Part shown: positions 1-13,300 of the stretch, in pieces
How positions within the stretch are numbered: position 1 is the stretch's first letter
How the letters are laid out: the number at the start of each line of letters is the position of its first letter
Assembly (NCBI GenBank): GCA_946800325.1
Contig: OX326959.1
Coordinates: 20,552,862-20,616,861, forward strand
Reading direction: 5' to 3'
Source: Luzula sylvatica
Taxonomy: Eukaryota; Streptophyta; Magnoliopsida; Poales; Juncaceae
DNA: 64,000 bases
Made by a program: the position numbers and the translations under genes
The notes under the pieces: generated by a model
The model's database searches: none
Seen by the model: the letters and a program-made list of their open reading frames with translations, nothing else
What the model was told of the DNA's origin: nothing

Positions 1-839
1 TCAAAAAGCATGGTAATAGTCATCCTTATAATTTGATTAACTATACTTATTCCCCGATTCCGAGTTGATTTAACAAATTTCAATCGATATTAACCATTAA
101 TATCATTGACTCTGGCCAGAGATTTCGTTAATCGACTCATCGAGCGGCGCCTAAGAGATATCTCTTCCTTTCGGAATAAACAATTCCTATCTTGGAGACT
201 CACATTGAATTCCGTGTTTCGGACAATACCCAATGATGACCCTTTTAACTCCCTGTTACGGTGAGCGTAAGATCATATCAAAGCATTGTGTTACGCACGT
301 AACGCAATCAGTGATCCCCTCAAGTATGAAGAATCTAAAACCCCATCCGTCACAAGTCCATCTATAATGACTAAACCATGTCATGGACTCGCGGCTTTGG
401 TCATATCCAATATATGTAACCTAACATATATCTACGTTCCCGATTCGACAAGCACCTTGTCCCATGATTAGCAAAACATAATCATCTCCTCGGCAAACGT
501 ACTAGTGTACGCATTCAGTCTATCCAATAATAGAAATGCTTCTCTCTTAAGCAAGCTGATCCGCGACTAGGGATGTTTAGAAATGACACTTTAAGTGTGA
601 CGGTTTCGCTGCACATGGTCCTCAACCATGTCGACGTCCACACAAGTTCAAATCAAGGTTCATGTAACAATCATATTACACAACCCGCACACTGTTTTCA
701 TATAAGGTGAATGCATATTTAATTTAAGTAAACAAAAATTTTAAAAGGAATGCATTCATATGGACTAAGTATTTGGGTGATACAACGTTTACCTATGAGT
801 ATCTCCATACCCATAACCTGCGAGGACTATCGTATTAGA

Positions 840-3800
840 TAACTACACTCTACTCTCTTCTTCCTCCTCTAGGTATCTCCATACCCATAGTCATCGCATG
901 ACAGTCACGCGCTACTAGAGAGAGCGGTCTTGTAAACGGGTCCGCACGTTCCCGCTAGTGTTAATCATCATCAGGATTGGAACATTTCCAATACCTACGA
1001 TCACATCTTTTCATAAAATTTCATGGATCAAATGAAATTTTCTGAGTATTGGCTAGAAGTGGTTGTGACCTCGGCATTTTTGGCTTGTACTATTGCGTCT
1101 CACGCAATAAACAACCATAAATCCGATAACTCGTGACTACTAGAGTTTGGTCATGTATCCTTGATCCATACCACTTCCTTTTGCGATTAATAACCGCAAT
1201 ATACTCGCCACCGTAAATAGAATCATAAACTATTGGTCTTGTGGAACCTTTCCACATAACCGTGTTTTCATTTAAGCAAAACATGTACACACTTTGTGAT
1301 CGAAAGTCGTGCTACATATTTGGACGTGCTTCATCTTTGGAAACTGTTGTTTGTTATAACTCTTTATAACCAACACGTCCTCCACACCATTATAGATAAT
1401 AAATCATGAATTCTTTCGCAAAGTATTCAAGGATAAACTTCACCTCTATCAATACAAATCCCGATGGGTTTTAAATATACATAACCATTATGTATATATT
1501 TGTATAACCATTATACAATCACAAGAGTTAGTCTCATGTAATCGAATTACATTCAAACTCATGTGATTCCCATGAATTTTATTGACGGTGAACTAGACGC
1601 TTTATTTGTATGACAGATAGCCACATACATATCATGACAGATATAATAGATCCTAACATCAAATGTAAGGCATCATATTATTACTTTTCGCGCTGCTTGA
1701 TGTCTCACATCGAGCCGTTGAAAATTTCTGCCATTCGACATTTCTATTTATCTCCTCCAAGGAGTTTACATGTTGAAAACCATTTTCAACAATATGTCGA
1801 TATATGTGCTATAACATAGAACGAGGAACTTCTTAGATCTATCCTATAGATCTTCACGCTTAATTCATAAGCGGTCTCGTCTAAATCCTTTGTCGTTACA
1901 AGAAATATAACGCAGTTCCCACTAACCTTCATGTGTACACAAAGTTTCCATTCGTTTCGACAATTTTATAACAGTTTATAATTTTGTCAAAACGAATATT
2001 CCAATTCCGAGAAGCTTTCTCTAATCCATCATATGGATCGTTAAAGCGTGCATATCTTATCCCCGATTCTTATGAATCGACAAAACCGTAAGGTTGTGTC
2101 AAGTACACATCCTTTCATAAAATTTCTGTCAAGAAATTCGGTTTTGACATCCATTTTGCCACATCACATAGTCGTAATATGCGACCATGGCAAGCAGAAT
2201 TTCGAGAATGTGAAAGCATGGCAACATGCGAAAACGTTTCTTCATAGTCCGACTATGAATTGCATGAAACTCTTCGCAAAAAGCCTCGCTTTACATATAT
2301 GCGTATTCCTATCCATGTCGGTTCGTCATCTTGAAAAACCCACTCACATTTCACGGGTCTAACCCAGAAAGTAATGAAATCAAGTTCTAAACTTGATAAT
2401 TAACATGGATCGAATCTCAGATTTCATGACACCATGTCATGTGGAATCAACTTTTCATAGCATCCTTGTAGGATATCGAATCATTATATGATTTCGATCT
2501 ATCATCATTAGCCTCGATAAATCCGTATTTACCGGCTTATGATATAGCCTACTTGATCTACGAAAAATTCCTTTGTGTGTTCGACTTGCGTTCATCAACT
2601 CTTGATGAAGCCATGTCAACTTTCATCGGTACAATGTTCATTTTCAAATCACGAACTCTTTCGAGATTTATTCTACTCCCACTAGCCCGCATAGAGATAA
2701 ATGACACCAAGGTCCAAACTTGTGCGCATCTAGTCCTCCTCCAAGAAGGCATCTCTTCGAGCCACGAAAATCTAATTTTCGTCGGGACGTTAGAACTAAT
2801 ACCCTTTAGTTACCTTAAGGATATACGAACAATTTCCAGATTTGGGATTGAGTTTAACCGAAACAAATTTCGAAATATACTCACATCCTCAAATCTGTAC
2901 AAGTGACAACTTCGGAACCATTCCGATCCATATCTCATATGGCGTCTTTTGTACCGATTAGAAGGTTTATGGTCCATATCTTAATGCAACCATTCATTAG
3001 TGCCGCTGTCTCAAGGGCGTATCCCCAAAATATTTTTGGGAGATCCTATTGACTTATCATTTATCGAACCATGTCCAACATGCGTTCATTTCCTCTTTTC
3101 GGACACATTTCAATGTTCCGAATAAGGCAATCGTGAAACGATTCCACAATCATAAATGATCATCAATATTCATAACTCAAATATCGCCTCTTCGATCCTA
3201 TCGAAAGGTTTAGCTCAAATACTCGCCTTCTCGATCCTATCGAAAAGCTTTGATTTTCTTGCTTAGTTGATTTTGTATTTCGTTTTTGAAACTCTTTGAA
3301 CCTTTCAAAAGTCTCCGTTTCGGCACGCATTAAATAGATATTTCCATATCTAATTTAACCGTCCATAAACATAACAAAATACTGATAGCCTCCTCTTGCC
3401 TCGGAACTTATCGGATCATCTACATGTGAATGTAAGTTCCCATAATTCGTTGGATCTTTCTCCAACCATTGGAGAATGATGCCCTTTGTCGTCTTGCCTA
3501 ATAAATAAGTATCGCATTAATCAATCGAATCTAATTCGAATGATTCTAGCAATCCATCATATGGAATCTAGATACGCGAATCTCGTTTATATGGCCAAGA
3601 CGGCAATGCCAAAAGAAGCAATCAACTACTAGGTTTAATCCTCCTCGGATTTCACCATTTTTGAGTTATTAGTTTGGACAACTCCTTGTCCGAACTTTCT
3701 GTTTGGAAAATATTTTCCCAAAATACCCTTAGACATATATTTCTTTCGATCCCGCTTTTGAATTACAAGGACATCCACGCATCTTTATGCATTGGATTCC

Positions 3801-4320
3801 TCGGATACTCTGAGCATCTCCAATTCAAATTTAAATCGCATCATATGCAATTTCGGGATCGACTTATCTATCGAATGCATATGATATTCGGTTACGAAGA
3901 TAAAATCTCGTACCATCAACACACGAGTGTTAATCAAAGACCCATAAGGCGTCGTAAAATTAACCTACTCTTTGAGCCGCATCGAACCATTCAACGCGCT
4001 CTAGCTCTTGAAACTATTTCATGAGCGTTGTGTTTTACTTTCATATACACCCTAATTCTCAAAACAATTTTGAGAAATTTGCGTCTATACATGCCACCAC
4101 AAGGCACGTAATATCGTTCGATTCCTTCTTAAAGTTTATCGAACCCGGCTATCTCTAAAGCCATAGCATTGAGCCCCGAATCTACCATTTCCGTGTCCAA
4201 CACGTTCCTTTAAGTCTAAGAACTGTTCTTTGACTATCAAGGTTAATAACGGTAATTCCGGCCCAAAAGTCATCTATCATATCGATCTCATCGATATATT
4301 TGGTGTTGCTTGAAAACATA
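840..4320 (-). pseudogene. Decayed copia gag-pol relic of A1
   Basis: The stretch aligns along its length with the intact gag-pol of element C (10392-14366), read on the minus strand from about 4320 down to 840. Recognisable pieces include the pol C-terminus (about 850-1000), a YVDD-region equivalent near 1900, the linker after integrase at 2558-2752 (a readable piece containing FISMRASGS, where C has FISQRASGS) and the gag part near 3700-4300. Stops, frameshifts and small deletions occur every one to three hundred bases, and the total is some 500 bp shorter than in C. No open frame exceeds 117 codons. It cannot encode a working protein. The same lesions are present in element B. Confidence 0.85.
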
Positions 4321-6053
4321 ATTCTAAACGGATGATGAAGATTAACTCCTAACCGTGCGTACTTAATCTATATGCTTATATGATGAATATATGAATGTGT
4401 TATTTTTATCGAATCGATAACCCTCATACCGATACGGGACTCCAAGTCCATAACACTTAAGACCCATATTTTACGATCCTCCCATAAGTTGCTTTGGCAG
4501 ACGCGTGGGATCTCGCTATTTAGGTAGGATTATATCCAATCGCATCCAATGCGACTCTCGAACCTTTATAGGATTTCGGTGATGGATCGTATCCTATACA
4601 ATCACAGTTCCGTGTGTGCATCCTATCTATGCCCCGAACTTCCAATCAAGTCGGCTTTGGCCTCAACCCTTACTGGCTTGAACGGTTAAGTCACAACCAT
4701 ACTCATCGTATCGTTCAAATAAACTACTAATAAGTCGGCTTTGGCCTTAACCCTTATCAGTCCCTATTTAACGCTTGCCACCCCGTCGATGACTACAATA
4801 ACCCATGTCGGCTTTGGCCTTAACCCATGTGAGACGTAGTACCGATCATAGTGGTTGTGAATATGGAAGGCATTTCCATGACTTAAATATTATGAGGGAT
4901 CATGACATTGCATGTTTCTAAATTCGTGACATAATCATATTATATCACTATCACAAGATTTGTAAATGCATATGATTTATTTAGGGAGATTAATTATTCT
5001 AAATAATTAATTATCTAATATGCTAGAATGTTTGATGCCGATCAAATCGATATAAAGAACTCAAAATTCCGAGCTTCGTAGCCAAAGTTATCGCGAAAAC
5101 AAAAACAGCATCCAGAGAAGGGTCCGTTATAACGGACTTCCCCATCCGTTGTAACGCAAGGACCGTGGGGCGCGAGAAAACCTCGCCCGGGACGCGTCCG
5201 GGGCGCCAAAAACAGCCCCCGGGGCGGCAGAAAAACTGTTTTTCTGCACCCTTTCGTTATTTCATTAGAACGACACTAATACTTCGCTCAAATAAAATAT
5301 ATTACAACATGAAAGTTCTAGATAATCTAATTATCTAACTAAAACAATTTGAACCATTCAAATCGCAATTTTCTACTGAAAGTTATACCAGTTTTAGTAA
5401 AATACGAACAAACGAAAAGGTAAGTGTATCCAATATACACCTTTTCAACCAGAAAACTACAGACACCTTTTCAGTATTCTGTTGATACAAAAATATTAAA
5501 TTGTTCCAACCGACTTTGAACGTGAACGAAAGTTCTAGATAATCTTATTATCTAATTAACCCAATTGGATTGGACTCAATTGGAGTTTCGATGCGACATA
5601 TACGGACGTTTTAGTCTCTGTATGTCAAACAGTCGCACCCTTTCAGTATTCCATAAAAACGACACTGATAATTCGTTCAAATGGAAAAACTTTATGTATC
5701 AAAGTCATAGATAATCTCATTATCTAACTACACCAATTTGATCCAATCAAGTTGGAGTTTTCCACTGAAAATTATCTTAGTTTAACTCACTGTTTCGTAT
5801 TCTAACTTTCTGCAGATTTTGCCGTTTCGTCCGTTTTCACTCGTTTCCAAAACGATAAATCATGAAACTTTTTCACGATCATTCCTAAATACTCTCAATC
5901 AACTTTTGATCGATCTCTAGCGAATTCCACTTGTGATTTTAACGGAATTTGACTTTCTCTATATGTAACATCATGCAAACGGGTACGAACTTTGATAACC
6001 CGTGCGTATATCTAATATACGACTATGATTCGACCCTCGAATCGATGGCGATC
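4321..6053 (-). repeat. A1 5' leader: noncoding, with GC-rich block and three hairpin modules
   Basis: Untranslated leader between the LTR and the gag relic. About 4330-5090 is colinear with the leaders of A2 and C. Near 5127-5160 are two palindromes of the CCGTTRYAACGG type, followed at 5165-5230 by a GC-rich block containing GGACGCGTCC. From about 5250 to 5810 there are three diverged copies of a 170-190 bp module, each with an inverted repeat AGATAAT-NNN-ATTATCT (near 5312, 5541 and 5711). The same module occurs twice in the LTR. Confidence 0.75.
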
Positions 6054-6065
6054 GCTCTGATACCA
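6054..6065 (-). other. A1 primer binding site (initiator-Met tRNA)
   Basis: Read on the minus strand the sequence is TGGTATCAGAGC, the standard plant LTR-retrotransposon site complementary to the 3' end of initiator-Met tRNA. It sits one base inside the LTR edge, which fixes the direction of the element. Confidence 0.9.
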
Positions 6066-6066
6066 C

Positions 6067-7160
6067 TGATGGGGAATATCCTCAACCCCGGGCCCGCGCA
6101 GCGGATATGTAGGCCCGGTTCGATTCCCCGATTCCCGAGATCACGCCACGAGTTCGAGGGTACGATGCGAATAGAAGGACAGATTCATACCAGTGCCAAA
6201 TTGATGGCACACGAAGGGTTGATCGCCGCCTTCTATTTCCTTCGGTGTCACGTCGGTGACTAGCCCGTACGTCCCATACCGCACGTCTCCCACCGTTTCG
6301 ACACACCTCGGGTTGTCTTCGTGCATTCCATGCCCGCATGATTCCACAACCCGTTACTCGATTACTTCTCCGGTTTGATCACAACGAAGAGCCACATGTG
6401 TCGCTCCTCTACCCGTATCCACCGTGAGTCGTAGCACCTCGGTCGCGGATGCACCTGCCTAGACGATGCACCGGCGAACTTGCATGATTGCGTTTCGATT
6501 CTCTAGATGGAGAAAATTCTTTTCTCCTTCTCTCTCAATCTCTTTGCACTCTTTCATCAAGTGATTAGAGTCTCTTAATTTCTGGATGAATTCTAAATTA
6601 ACTCCATTAATTTTCTGGTTGAACTAATCTAATTATTCAACTGGTTGGACTGATGAGAGAGAGAGAAACATTCTATATATACTCCATAGGATAAGGATGG
6701 GCCAAAAGGTATGTATATCTTCTATACACCTTTTCAAACAGAAAACTGCATACACCCTTTCAGTAATCTGTCAGAACGAAAATATTAAATCGTTCCAACC
6801 GACTTTGAACATTTACGAAAGTTGTAGATAATCTAATTATCTTTCCAACCCAATTTGGCCCAGCCCAATTGGAGTTCGGACCCGAAAGTTACGGCCGTTT
6901 TACTGACTGTATGTCAAACTGTCGCACCCTTTCGGTATTTCATTAGAACGATACTGATACTTCGCTCAAATGAAATATATTACAACATGAAAGTTCTAGA
7001 TAATCTCATTATCTAACTAACCCAATTTGAACCATTCAAATCGGAGTTTCCTACTGAAAGTTATACCAGTTTTACTAATCTGTTTCGTATGTCCACGAAC
7101 GCGTACGTTCGTTTGTCCTACGTACCATTTTAGCGATGATCCAAAACTGTATTTCCTTCA
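6067..7160 (-). repeat. A1 5' LTR
   Basis: 1094 bp, beginning TGATGG and ending TTCA on the plus strand. It aligns with both LTRs of element B and with the A2 LTR. Compared with B it has about 34 extra bases near 6585-6618, lying between two AATTTCTGG repeats; B has the recombined form. On the minus strand the order is two 170-190 bp hairpin modules (inverted repeats near 6998 and 6830), then a TATA-like GTATATATAG at 6673-6682, then R-U5. Confidence 0.88.
6673..6682 (-). promoter_or_regulatory. Putative TATA box of the A1 LTR promoter
   Basis: GTATATATAG on the minus strand, directly downstream of the two hairpin modules and followed by a CT-rich tract. The same motif is kept in both LTRs of B. 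Position within the LTR fits a U3 promoter. No transcript data were available. Confidence 0.55.
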
Positions 7161-7221
7161 GATACAACGTTTACTAATCTATTAGACTAATCTCGTCCTA
7201 CGAAACTATCGTTTTAGATAA

Positions 7222-8324
7222 CTAACTACTCTCTTCCTCCTCTAGGTATCTCAAACCTATAGCTTTCGCATGATAATCGTGCTTAGTTTGCGAGAGTGGC
7301 TTAGTAAACGGGTCCGCAACATTCCTGTCAGTATCAATCTTCTCAATGATCACATCCTTCCTTTGCAAAATCTCACGGATCAAGTGAAATTTTCTGAGTA
7401 TGTGATTGGAGCGGTGATGTGCCCTCGGTTCCTTGGACTGTGCTATTGCGCCCGTATTGTCGCAATACACAACTACAGGTTCCGAGATGCTCGGGACTAC
7501 ACCAAGCTCCGATACAAACTTCTTGATCCAAACCGCCTCCTTTGCCTCTTCGGAAGCCGCAATATACTCCGAATCAGTTGTAGAGTCTGCTATCGTGGGT
7601 TGTTTGGAACTTTTCCAAACTACCGCTCCACCATTTAGACAAAACACGTATCCGCTTTGTGCTCGAAAGTCATCGACACATGTTTGGAAACTGGCGTCGG
7701 TATATCCATTGATGACCAACCCGGATGTCTTTCCACCATAAATTAGAAATTGATCCTTAGTTCTTCGTAAGTACTTAAGGATGTTCTTAACCGCGATCCA
7801 ATGCAGATCCCCTGGATTAGATTGGTAACGCGAAACGACGCTCAATGCATACGGCACATCGGGGCGCGTACAAATCATGGCATACATAATTGATCCAACC
7901 GCCGAAGCGTATGGAACAATACTCATTGCATTCTTATCTTCGCTCGATGTCGGACATTGAGTTTTAGAATACGATATGCCACTCGACATTGGAAGAAGTC
8001 CTTTCTTCGAATTTTGCATTGAAAACCGTTTCAACACTTTGTCGATGTACGTGCTTTGACTCAAGCCGAGTAACTTCTTGGATCTATCTCTATAAATCCT
8101 CACGCCTAATATATAAGCGGCCTCGCCCAAATCTTTCATAGCGAAACGAGTATTTAAATACTTCTTAACATCCGTAAGCATCGGAATGTTGTTTCCTATG
8201 ATCAAAATGTCGTCTACATATAGTACAAGAAATACTACACGGCTCCCACTAACCTTCTTGTATACACAAGGTTCTTCTACGTTTTTCACGAAATTATATT
8301 CTCGTATAACTTCATCGAAACGTA
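7222..8324 (-). pseudogene. A2 gag-pol piece 4: reverse transcriptase C-terminus and RNase H
   Basis: Last part of the A2 polyprotein, cut at its 5' side by element C. It starts inside RT (FDEVIREY, interrupted at the C insertion), has the catalytic LYVDDILIIGN block, the GYTDASF, EYIAASEEAK and YCDNTGAIAQ blocks of copia RNase H, and ends LRYLEEEESS-stop. About 80-90 percent of its residues match the same part of element C's intact protein. There is no internal stop. It is a pseudogene only because it is severed from the rest of the gene. An ATG at 8287-8289 allows a 355-codon reading frame, but this is not a natural start. Confidence 0.9.
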
Positions 8325-8329
8325 TATTC

Positions 8330-9283
8330 TGTTGGAAATCGGCGTCACTACCGAGCCCCGCGCAGCGGATTGAGAGGCCCGGTCCGACCCGATCCCGAGG
8401 ACCACGTCAACGACTCGACCGTACGAATCATGAAATGCAACTAAACCTATGAATATAACTCTTATATACATAGAAACATACCACGTGAAATTGATCACGG
8501 AGACGGGTTGTTCAGTTAGTTACTGCTTGCTTCGATTCCGGCGACACGCACGTCCCACGCCCGCGCGATTCGACACCAAATCCGAAGCTCCGATTATGTC
8601 GTATACAACCGGATTCTATCCGATTTGTCTCCGACCTTGCTCGTTCTTGCTCTCGATTGATCACAGTCGAAGATCTTAGTTTAGATCTCTCTACTCGTAT
8701 CCACCTCGAGCTTTTCGTCTTTCGGTTGCGGTGAATTCCCCTAAAATTCACCACAATCTTGCTTAAATTTCCTCAACTTGTCACACAAGTTTTATCTCTT
8801 TTCTCCAAGCTCTAGATCTAGTTCTTAGCACAGAATAATGGCTTAGAGAGAGAGAGAGAGGTTACAAGAATATAAATATATTCTGTGATTAATGAGTATT
8901 AATGAGTATCAAAAACTGCTAATCCAGAATTCGGATCACAGTGCGTCATGACGCACCATATGGTGCGTCACGGCGCACCAGTCACAATTACTGAATATAG
9001 CCGTTACACAGTGTATCGTCATGACGCACGATAACGTCCGTCATGACGCACCACCGTCATGACGCACAAATTGGTGCGTCGTGACGGTATACTCACAGAT
9101 TGGCTTTCTCAGAATTACTCTACTGTGCGTCATGACGCACAATATGGTGCGTCATGACGCACCATGTAATTTCTGCCAGATTTGCATAATCTTATTATGC
9201 ATCCAATCGTTCCGACGAACACGTATGTTTGTCTACACTCATTTGTATATTCAACTAGTTGATCTGTAACTGTATTTCCTTCA
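8330..9283 (-). repeat. Element C 3' LTR
   Basis: 954 bp, TGTTGG...CTTCA, same sequence as the LTR at 15899-16852. It contains eight copies of a palindrome with core CGTCATGACG at about 8942-9165. The short reading frames found in both LTRs are not conserved as proteins elsewhere and are not called as genes. Confidence 0.95.
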
Positions 9284-9296
9284 GTCTCCCACTCAG
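9284..9296 (-). other. Element C polypurine tract
   Basis: On the minus strand CTGAGTGGGAGAC directly precedes the 3' LTR, the usual copia plus-strand primer position. Element B has the same sequence at 48172-48184. Confidence 0.8.
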
Positions 9297-10391
9297 TTCA
9301 AGATCCAACTAAAGAAAGTACTAGCGTACATCTCATGTACACATAACCTCAGAGATTTAAATTTAAGCCCGAAATAAGACAGCTCTATGTGTGACCGCGT
9401 AGGTTCGTATCAAGCAATGGTAGTAAACTTATGCCCAAGTTTACGGGCTCATGAGAGGGATCTAGGAAGAAATCCATCATAGCTTTCCCACGTTGAAAAC
9501 GAAAATGATTGTGATCATTTATACCCATCTCGAACGGTGGTGTTTAGTTCTCTTGTTCACGATATCCGTCAATCAAAAGGCACGGTAATAGTCATCCTTA
9601 TAATTTGATTGACTAAACTTATTGTCTCGATACCGAATTGAATCAACAAACACAATCGATATTAACAATTTAATATCATTGACTCTGGCCAGAGATTTCG
9701 TTGATCAATTCATCGATAGGCCTAAGGGATATCTCTTTCTCTCGAAAGGAACAATTTCTATCTTGATGACTCACATCAAATTCCGTGTTTCAGATAATAC
9801 CCGATCATAATCCCATGACCATCCTGTTACAGATGGTGGAAGATTATATCTAAGCATTATGTTACGCACGAAAAATGATCCATGATCATCTCAAGTGTGA
9901 AGAACTAAGACCCCATTCGTTACGATTCCATCTACAATGACTAAACCATGTCATGATATCGCACTTTTGGTCAAGTCACAATATGCATAACCTAATGCAT
10001 ATCCATATTCCCGATTTGACAAACTCTTTGTCCTATGATTAGCAAAACATAATCATCACCTCGGCGAATATGCTAGTGTACATGTTAGTCTATTATCTTA
10101 TAATAGATATACTTATCACATAAGTATCCTAATCATGACTAGGGACGTTTTTGAAATATAACTTTTGAAATGTGATGGTTTTACTTAACATGATCACGTA
10201 TCACGTAGACACTCACACAAGTCATAAATCAAGGTTCGTGTAATCAAATTACACAACCTCGCACAAGTTTTCATATAAGATAAATGCAAATGAAATATAA
10301 AATTTTTGAAAGTGCATTAATATAACATAAGTCTTGGGTGATACATCGTTTACAACAAATAACTTATCATAACAACTATTGTTTTAGATAA
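9297..10391 (-). other. Element C 3' noncoding region
   Basis: About 1.1 kb between the gag-pol stop and the PPT. There is no open frame of note on the minus strand. It is colinear with the first 840 bases of the window (A1) and with about 48185-49345 (B), so this long 3' noncoding tract is shared by the C and A/B families. I see no gene in it. Confidence 0.7.
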
Positions 10392-13300
10392 CTACAAACC
10401 AACTTCCTCCTCTAGGTATCTCAAACCTATAGTTCTAGCATGACGATCATGTTTCGTAACTGGAAGTGGCTTCGTAAACGGATCCGCTACATTCTCGTCA
10501 GTATCAATCTTCAAAAGCACAACATCCTGCCTTTGTAAAATCTCACGTATCAAGTGGAATTTACGCAGGATGTGTTTGGAGCGATGATGCGATCTCGGTT
10601 CCTTGGCCTGTGCTATTGCTCCCGTATTGTCACAATACACAGCCACGGGTTCCGAGATACTCGGTACAACACCAAGTTCGGTCACGAACTTCTTGACCCA
10701 AACCGCCTCCTTTGCGGCTTCCGAAGCCGCGATGTATTCTGCTTCCGTCGTAGAGTCAGCAACAGTCGGTTGTTTGGAACTCTTCCATATAACCACGCCA
10801 CCGTTCAAGCAAAACACGTACCCACTTTGTGATCGAAAATCATCAGTACATGTTTGGAAACTGGCATCGGTGTAACCCGTTACAACCAATCCATTATCCT
10901 CGCCACCATATACTAAAAACTGGTCCTTAGTTCTTCGTAAGTACTTGAGGATAGTTTTCACGGCTTGCCAATGCGGATCACCTGGATTCGATTGGTAACG
11001 TGATAGGACGCTCAATGCATACGATACGTCAGGTCTCGTACAGATCATGGCATACATGATAGATCCAACCGCCGAAGCATATGGAACCTTATCCATGTTA
11101 TTTTTCTCTTCGCTCGATGTCGGACATTGAGCTTTCGAAAAATTTATACCACTCGACATGGGAAGAAACCCTTTCTTAGAGTTTTGCATGAAAAATCTTT
11201 TCAGCACCTTGTCGATGTACGTACTCTGACTTAGGCCGAGGAGTCTCTTGGATCTATCTCTATAGATCCTCACGCCTAAAATGTAGGCGGCCTCTCCTAA
11301 ATCTTTCATAGCGAAACGAGTATTCAAATACTTCTTAACATCCGATAACATCGGAATGTCGTTTCCTATGATCAATATATCGTCCACATAAAGAACAAGA
11401 AATGCTACGCGGCTCCCACTAACCTTCTTATATACACAAGGTTCTTCTTCGTTCTTGATAAAATCATACTCGCGTATGACTTCATCAAAACGAATGTTCC
11501 AACTCCGAGAAGCTTGTTTTAGCCCATAAATGGACCTTTGAAGCTTGCATACTTTCTTAGGATTCTTTGGATCGATAAAACCTTCGGGTTGTGTCATGTA
11601 CACATCCTCCGATAAGTTTCCGTTAAGGAAAGCAGTTTTAACATCCATTTGCCATATCTCATAGTCATAATATGCAGCTATGGCAAGGATAATCCTTATA
11701 GACTTAAGCATGGCTACCGGCGAAAACGTTTCATCATAGTCTACACCATGAATTTGCTTGAAACCTTTCGCAACTAACCGTGCTTTGTAAGTATGCACTT
11801 TCCCATCCATGTCGATTTTCTTCTTGAAAACCCATTTACACCCGACGGGTTTAACCAAGGGTGGTGGATCAATCAAGTTCCAAACTTGATTATCATACAT
11901 GGATTGGATTTCGGACTTCATGGCATCATGCCATTTGTCGGAATCTTCGCTCAACATAGCATCTTTGTAGGTTGTCGGCTCATCATCTATGAGTTCGACG
12001 TTGCCTTCATCAGTCACGATAAATCCATATCGTACTGGTTCCAGTCGGGTCCTACTAGACCTACGAGGAGCACCTTGTGCTATTGGCTCGACATCCGCAA
12101 CTATTGATGGATTCGGGTCAACATCCATCGGTTCAATGTTTATTTCTGAATCTCGAACCTCTTCGAGATCAATCTTACTCCCACTAGCTCGTTGAGATAT
12201 AAAGTCCTCCTCCAAGAAGGTACCTCTTCGAGCTATGAAAACCTTGTTTTCCTCGGGATTGTAGAAATAATATCCTTTAGTTTCCTTAGGATATCCTACA
12301 AATAAACATTTTTCAGATTTGGGTTCGAGTTTATCCGAAAACATTTTTCGAACATAAACATCACATCCCCAAATTCTAATAAAAGATAACACCGGAGGTT
12401 GTCCGGTCCACATCTCATATGGTGTCTTTTGAACCGATTTAGAAGGTAAGCGGTTTATTAGAAAAGCCGCTGTCTCAAGGGCATATCCCCAAAACGATTT
12501 TGGGAGACTAGTTTGACTCATCATAGATCGAACCATATTCAATAAGGTCCGATTCCTCCTCTCGGACACGCCATTCCATTGAGGCGTTCCAGGTGGAGTC
12601 AATTGTGAAACGATTCCACAATCTTTGAGATGATCTTCAAACTCATAGCTCAAATACTCGCCTCCTCGATCTGATCGAAGTGCTTTGATTGTCTTGCCAA
12701 GTTGATTTTGAACCTCATTTTGAAATTCTTTGAACTTTTCAAAAGATTCAGATTTGTTACGCATTAAGTAGATATACCCATATCTACTAAAATCATCCGT
12801 AAACGTTATGAAGTATCGATAACCTCCTCTTGCCTCGGTACTCATTGGACCACATACATCAGAATGTATAAGTTCCAATAGTTCCTTGGACCTTTCTCCA
12901 ACTTTTGAGAATGGTGCTTTTGTCATCTTGCCAAGTAAACAAGATTCGCATTGTCCATATGAATCAAATTCAAATGAATCCAAAAGTCCATCCTTATGGA
13001 GTTTTGAGATGCGCTTCTCGTTTATATGGCCAAGTCGACAATGCCAAAAGTAAGTTTTACTATCAACTTTAGGTTTAATCCGATTCGTGTTTATATTATA
13101 GATTGATTTATCATTTGTGTAATTCATATCTAAAATGTAAAGACCATTTTCTAATAGAACATTTCCATAGAATAAATTATCCTTACAAATAGAAAATTCA
13201 TTATTCTTAATAATAAATTCATAACCATCATTAGCTAGTCTAGACACACTAATAATGTTCTTACACAAACTTGGAACAAAATAACAATTATTTAGTTCTA

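Larger units (their letters stand above)
1..7160 (-). mobile_element. Copia-type LTR retrotransposon A1 (partial, decayed coding region)
   Basis: Right-hand part of an LTR element whose coding sense is on the minus strand. The window starts inside its 3' noncoding region and its 3' LTR lies outside. The visible parts are the internal region (1-6066), a primer binding site next to the LTR, and the 5' LTR (6067-7160). The internal sequence is near-identical to that of element B at about 48504-54530, with a constant offset of 48503 over the first half. The 5 bases after the LTR, GATAC at 7161-7165, are the expected right copy of the target duplication; the left copy cannot be seen. It is inserted in the 3' part of copia element A2, whose RNase H reading frame begins just to the right. 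Confidence 0.9.

Noticed and set aside
2553..2906. 117-codon plus-strand frame, repeated at 51056-51409
   Set aside because: It is antisense to the decayed pol relic. Its conservation is explained by the near-identity of A1 and B.
6082..6347. Minus-strand Arg-rich frames in the A1 LTR, also in the B LTRs
   Set aside because: Two overlapping frames of the same GC-richer LTR segment change length between copies and show no protein-level constraint.
8449..8754. Short frames of 76 and 80 codons on both strands of the C LTR
   Set aside because: They recur at 16018-16323 only because the LTRs are identical, and they overlap each other on opposite strands.
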